Assembly (NCBI RefSeq): GCF_004054105.1
Contig: NZ_SBLC01000004.1
Span: 76,873 to 140,872, forward strand
DNA: 64,000 nt
Direction of reading: 5' to 3'
DNA from: Falsigemmobacter intermedius
GTDB lineage: Bacteria; Pseudomonadota; Alphaproteobacteria; Rhodobacterales; Rhodobacteraceae
This document shows positions 62,509 through 64,000 of this stretch, in pieces. The position numbers and the translations under genes are program-made. Numbering within the stretch: the stretch's first letter is position 1; each line of letters opens with the position of its first letter. The notes below the pieces were generated by a model. That model was not told where the DNA came from and did not search any database. It saw nothing but the letters and a program-made list of their open reading frames with translations.

Positions 62509-64000
62509 ATGTCGCTTGCCGCTGATCCCGAAGGTCCGATCCCGCTGTCTGCCTGTCCGGCCTGCATCGCAGCGCCTGCCGCCGAAGATCTGGCGCGGCG
62601 GGCGCAGCCTCAGTCGGCGCGGCTGACGCTCTCGATCCCTGAGGCGCATTGCGCTGCCTGTATCTCAACCGTCGAGAAGGGGCTGGAGAAGCTTGAGGGC
62701 GTGAAATCGGCGCGGGTGAACCTGACGCTGAAGCGGGTCTTTGTTGAGGCGGACGGCAGCCTTGAGGCTGCGGATCTGATCGCCCCGCTGAAGGCTCTGG
62801 GCTATGAGGCGCATGAGCTGGACCCCGGTCTGCTCAGCACCACCGAGAATGACCGCAAAAGCCGTGAGCTGATCATGCGGATCGGCATCTCGGGCTTCTC
62901 GATGATGAACGTTAACCTGTTGTCGGTGGCGGTCTGGGTCGGCGCGACGGATGCCACGCGCGATATGTTTCACACCATCGCAGGGCTGATCGCCATTCCG
63001 ACGGTGATTTTCTGCGCGCAGCCCTTCTTCAAATCGGCCTGGGACGGGCTGAAGGCGGGCCGGGTGGTGATGGATTTTCCCATCGCTCTGGCCATGGTGC
63101 TGGGCTGTGCGATCTCGATCTTTGAGACGCTGAATTCCGGCCCGCATGCCTATTTCGACGGCATTGTCATGCTGACCTTTTTCCTGCTGATCGGGCGCTG
63201 GCTCGATCACCGCACCCGCGCCATGGCGCGCTCGGCGGCGCAGGAACTGGCGGCGCTTGAGGTGCCGCGTGCCATCCGTCTTCGGGACGGCACCGAAGAG
63301 ACGGTGGGTATTGCCGAACTGGCCAAAGGCGATCTGGTGCTGGTGCGCCCCGGTGGCCGGATGCCGGTGGACGGAGAGGTGGTCTCGGGCACCTCAGAGC
63401 TTGACCGCTCGCTTCTGACCGGCGAAGTGCTGCCGGTTTTTGCGGCCCCCGGCCAGGTGGTCAGCGCGGGCGAGGTGAACCTGACCGGGCCGCTGACGGT
63501 GCGGGTTGAGGCCGCCGGCCGTGACAGTTCGCTCTCGCGCATGGCGGAACTGGTCGCCGTGGCTGAGACGGCGAAGACCCGCTACACTGGCCTCGCAGAT
63601 GCAGCCGCGCGGCTTTACGCGCCGGTGGTTCATGCCCTGGCCTTTGGCGCTTTCGCGGTCTGGCTCTGGATTTCCGGCGGTGATCTGCGGCTGGCGATCA
63701 ATATCGCGGCAGGCACGCTGATCATCACCTGCCCCTGCGCGCTTGGTCTGGCGGTGCCTGCGGTGCTGACGGCGGCCTCGGGGCGGCTGTTTAAGCTGGG
63801 TCTTCTGATCAAATCCGGCACCGCGTTGGAGCGGATGGCCGAAGTTGACACCGTGCTGTTTGACAAAACCGGCACCCTGACCATGGGCCGTCCTGAGCCG
63901 TTGAATTTCGCCGATCACAGCGCAGAAGTGCTGTCGGTGGCGGCCGCGCTGGCCGGGGCCTCGTCGCATCCGCTGGCGCAGTCGCTGACGGCGCGCGCTG
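62509..64000 (+). CDS. ccoI: Copper-transporting P1B-type ATPase CcoI/FixI (3' end cut off)
   Basis: The visible 497 codons run off the window. CcoI exports copper for cbb3 oxidase assembly. The N-terminal metal-binding domain has AHCAACIST (CxxC), preceded by a Cys-rich stretch (SACPACIAAPA). SLLTGEVLPV is the actuator loop, ITCPCALGL the membrane metal site, and VLFDKTGTLTMG the phosphorylation site; SSHPLA follows before the edge. ATG 62509 lies three bases after ccoH's stop, behind GAGGGGG. Confidence 0.95.
   Translation, partial: MSLAADPEGPIPLSACPACIAAPAAEDLARRAQPQSARLTLSIPEAHCAACISTVEKGLEKLEGVKSARVNLTLKRVFVEADGSLEAADLIAPLKALGYEAHELDPGLLSTTENDRKSRELIMRIGISGFSMMNVNLLSVAVWVGATDATRDMFHTIAGLIAIPTVIFCAQPFFKSAWDGLKAGRVVMDFPIALAMVLGCAISIFETLNSGPHAYFDGIVMLTFFLLIGRWLDHRTRAMARSAAQELAALEVPRAIRLRDGTEETVGIAELAKGDLVLVRPGGRMPVDGEVVSGTSELDRSLLTGEVLPVFAAPGQVVSAGEVNLTGPLTVRVEAAGRDSSLSRMAELVAVAETAKTRYTGLADAAARLYAPVVHALAFGAFAVWLWISGGDLRLAINIAAGTLIITCPCALGLAVPAVLTAASGRLFKLGLLIKSGTALERMAEVDTVLFDKTGTLTMGRPEPLNFADHSAEVLSVAAALAGASSHPLAQSLTARA

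Noticed and set aside
60913-62649. A 578-codon minus-strand ORF opposite ccoG and ccoH
   Set aside because: The plus strand encodes clear CcoG and CcoH; this frame is an antisense shadow.

Overview
The window is an ordinary stretch of core chromosome from an alphaproteobacterium of the Rhodobacterales (Rhodobacter/Paracoccus relatives). The evidence is high GC with matching codon use throughout, an Hsp20-DUF1150 pair, a COQ9-family protein, a lone bactofilin, an FnrL-type box before ccoGHI, UbiE/UbiB, and PurE/PurK. I found no prophage, insertion sequence, CRISPR array, integrase, rRNA or tRNA. The left edge cuts a tuf gene after its first nine codons, and the right edge cuts ccoI.

Layout. 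Positions 1-5.6 kb hold tuf (partial), a lipoprotein, an aminotransferase, a PpiD-like membrane chaperone and trpE. From 5.7 to 13.9 kb the minus strand carries a 2-hydroxyacid dehydrogenase, csaA and proC (overlapping genes), a YbjN protein, an OmpA/solute-binding fusion, a membrane-anchored unknown, and secA. From 14 to 22 kb come a parvulin, argJ, mutT, leuA with a leucine-rich leader, rpsU, COQ9, a MarR regulator, sdhE and an aspartate aminotransferase. From 22 to 31 kb lie housekeeping and accessory enzymes: two small acyl-CoA enzymes, bactofilin, selO, a ThiE/TenI-like protein, a TrmJ-like RNA methylase, ribF, a MaoC protein, a HAD protein and ppaC. From 31 to 38 kb are dnaA, rpsT, a crotonase, mutM with a small overlapping ORF, ubiE and ubiB. 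From 38 to 44 kb come Nudix, lipase, hsp20, purE/purK, amtB and glnK. From 44 to 53 kb lie a class A PBP, sdaA, murJ, glnD and an LpoA-like lipoprotein. From 53.5 kb to the end are rsmI, yraN, gshB, comM, coaBC, dut, a membrane-anchored MoeB-like enzyme and ccoG-ccoH-ccoI.

How the genes connect. GlnK (Tyr51), AmtB and GlnD are three parts of one nitrogen-sensing circuit. The class A PBP, MurJ and the LpoA-like lipoprotein serve peptidoglycan synthesis. SecA, PpiD-like and PpiC-like proteins serve protein export. UbiE, UbiB and COQ9 serve ubiquinone synthesis.

No new multi-gene system is evident. The most useful non-textbook signals are regulatory or non-coding: a probably leaderless leucine leader peptide before leuA, a 21-nt dispersed repeat in six intergenic gaps (four copies joined to GC-rich hairpins), a CtrA-like site before comM, a structured 336-nt interval with DnaA-box-like sequences, a short ORF overlapping mutM, and leader structures before secA and glnK.
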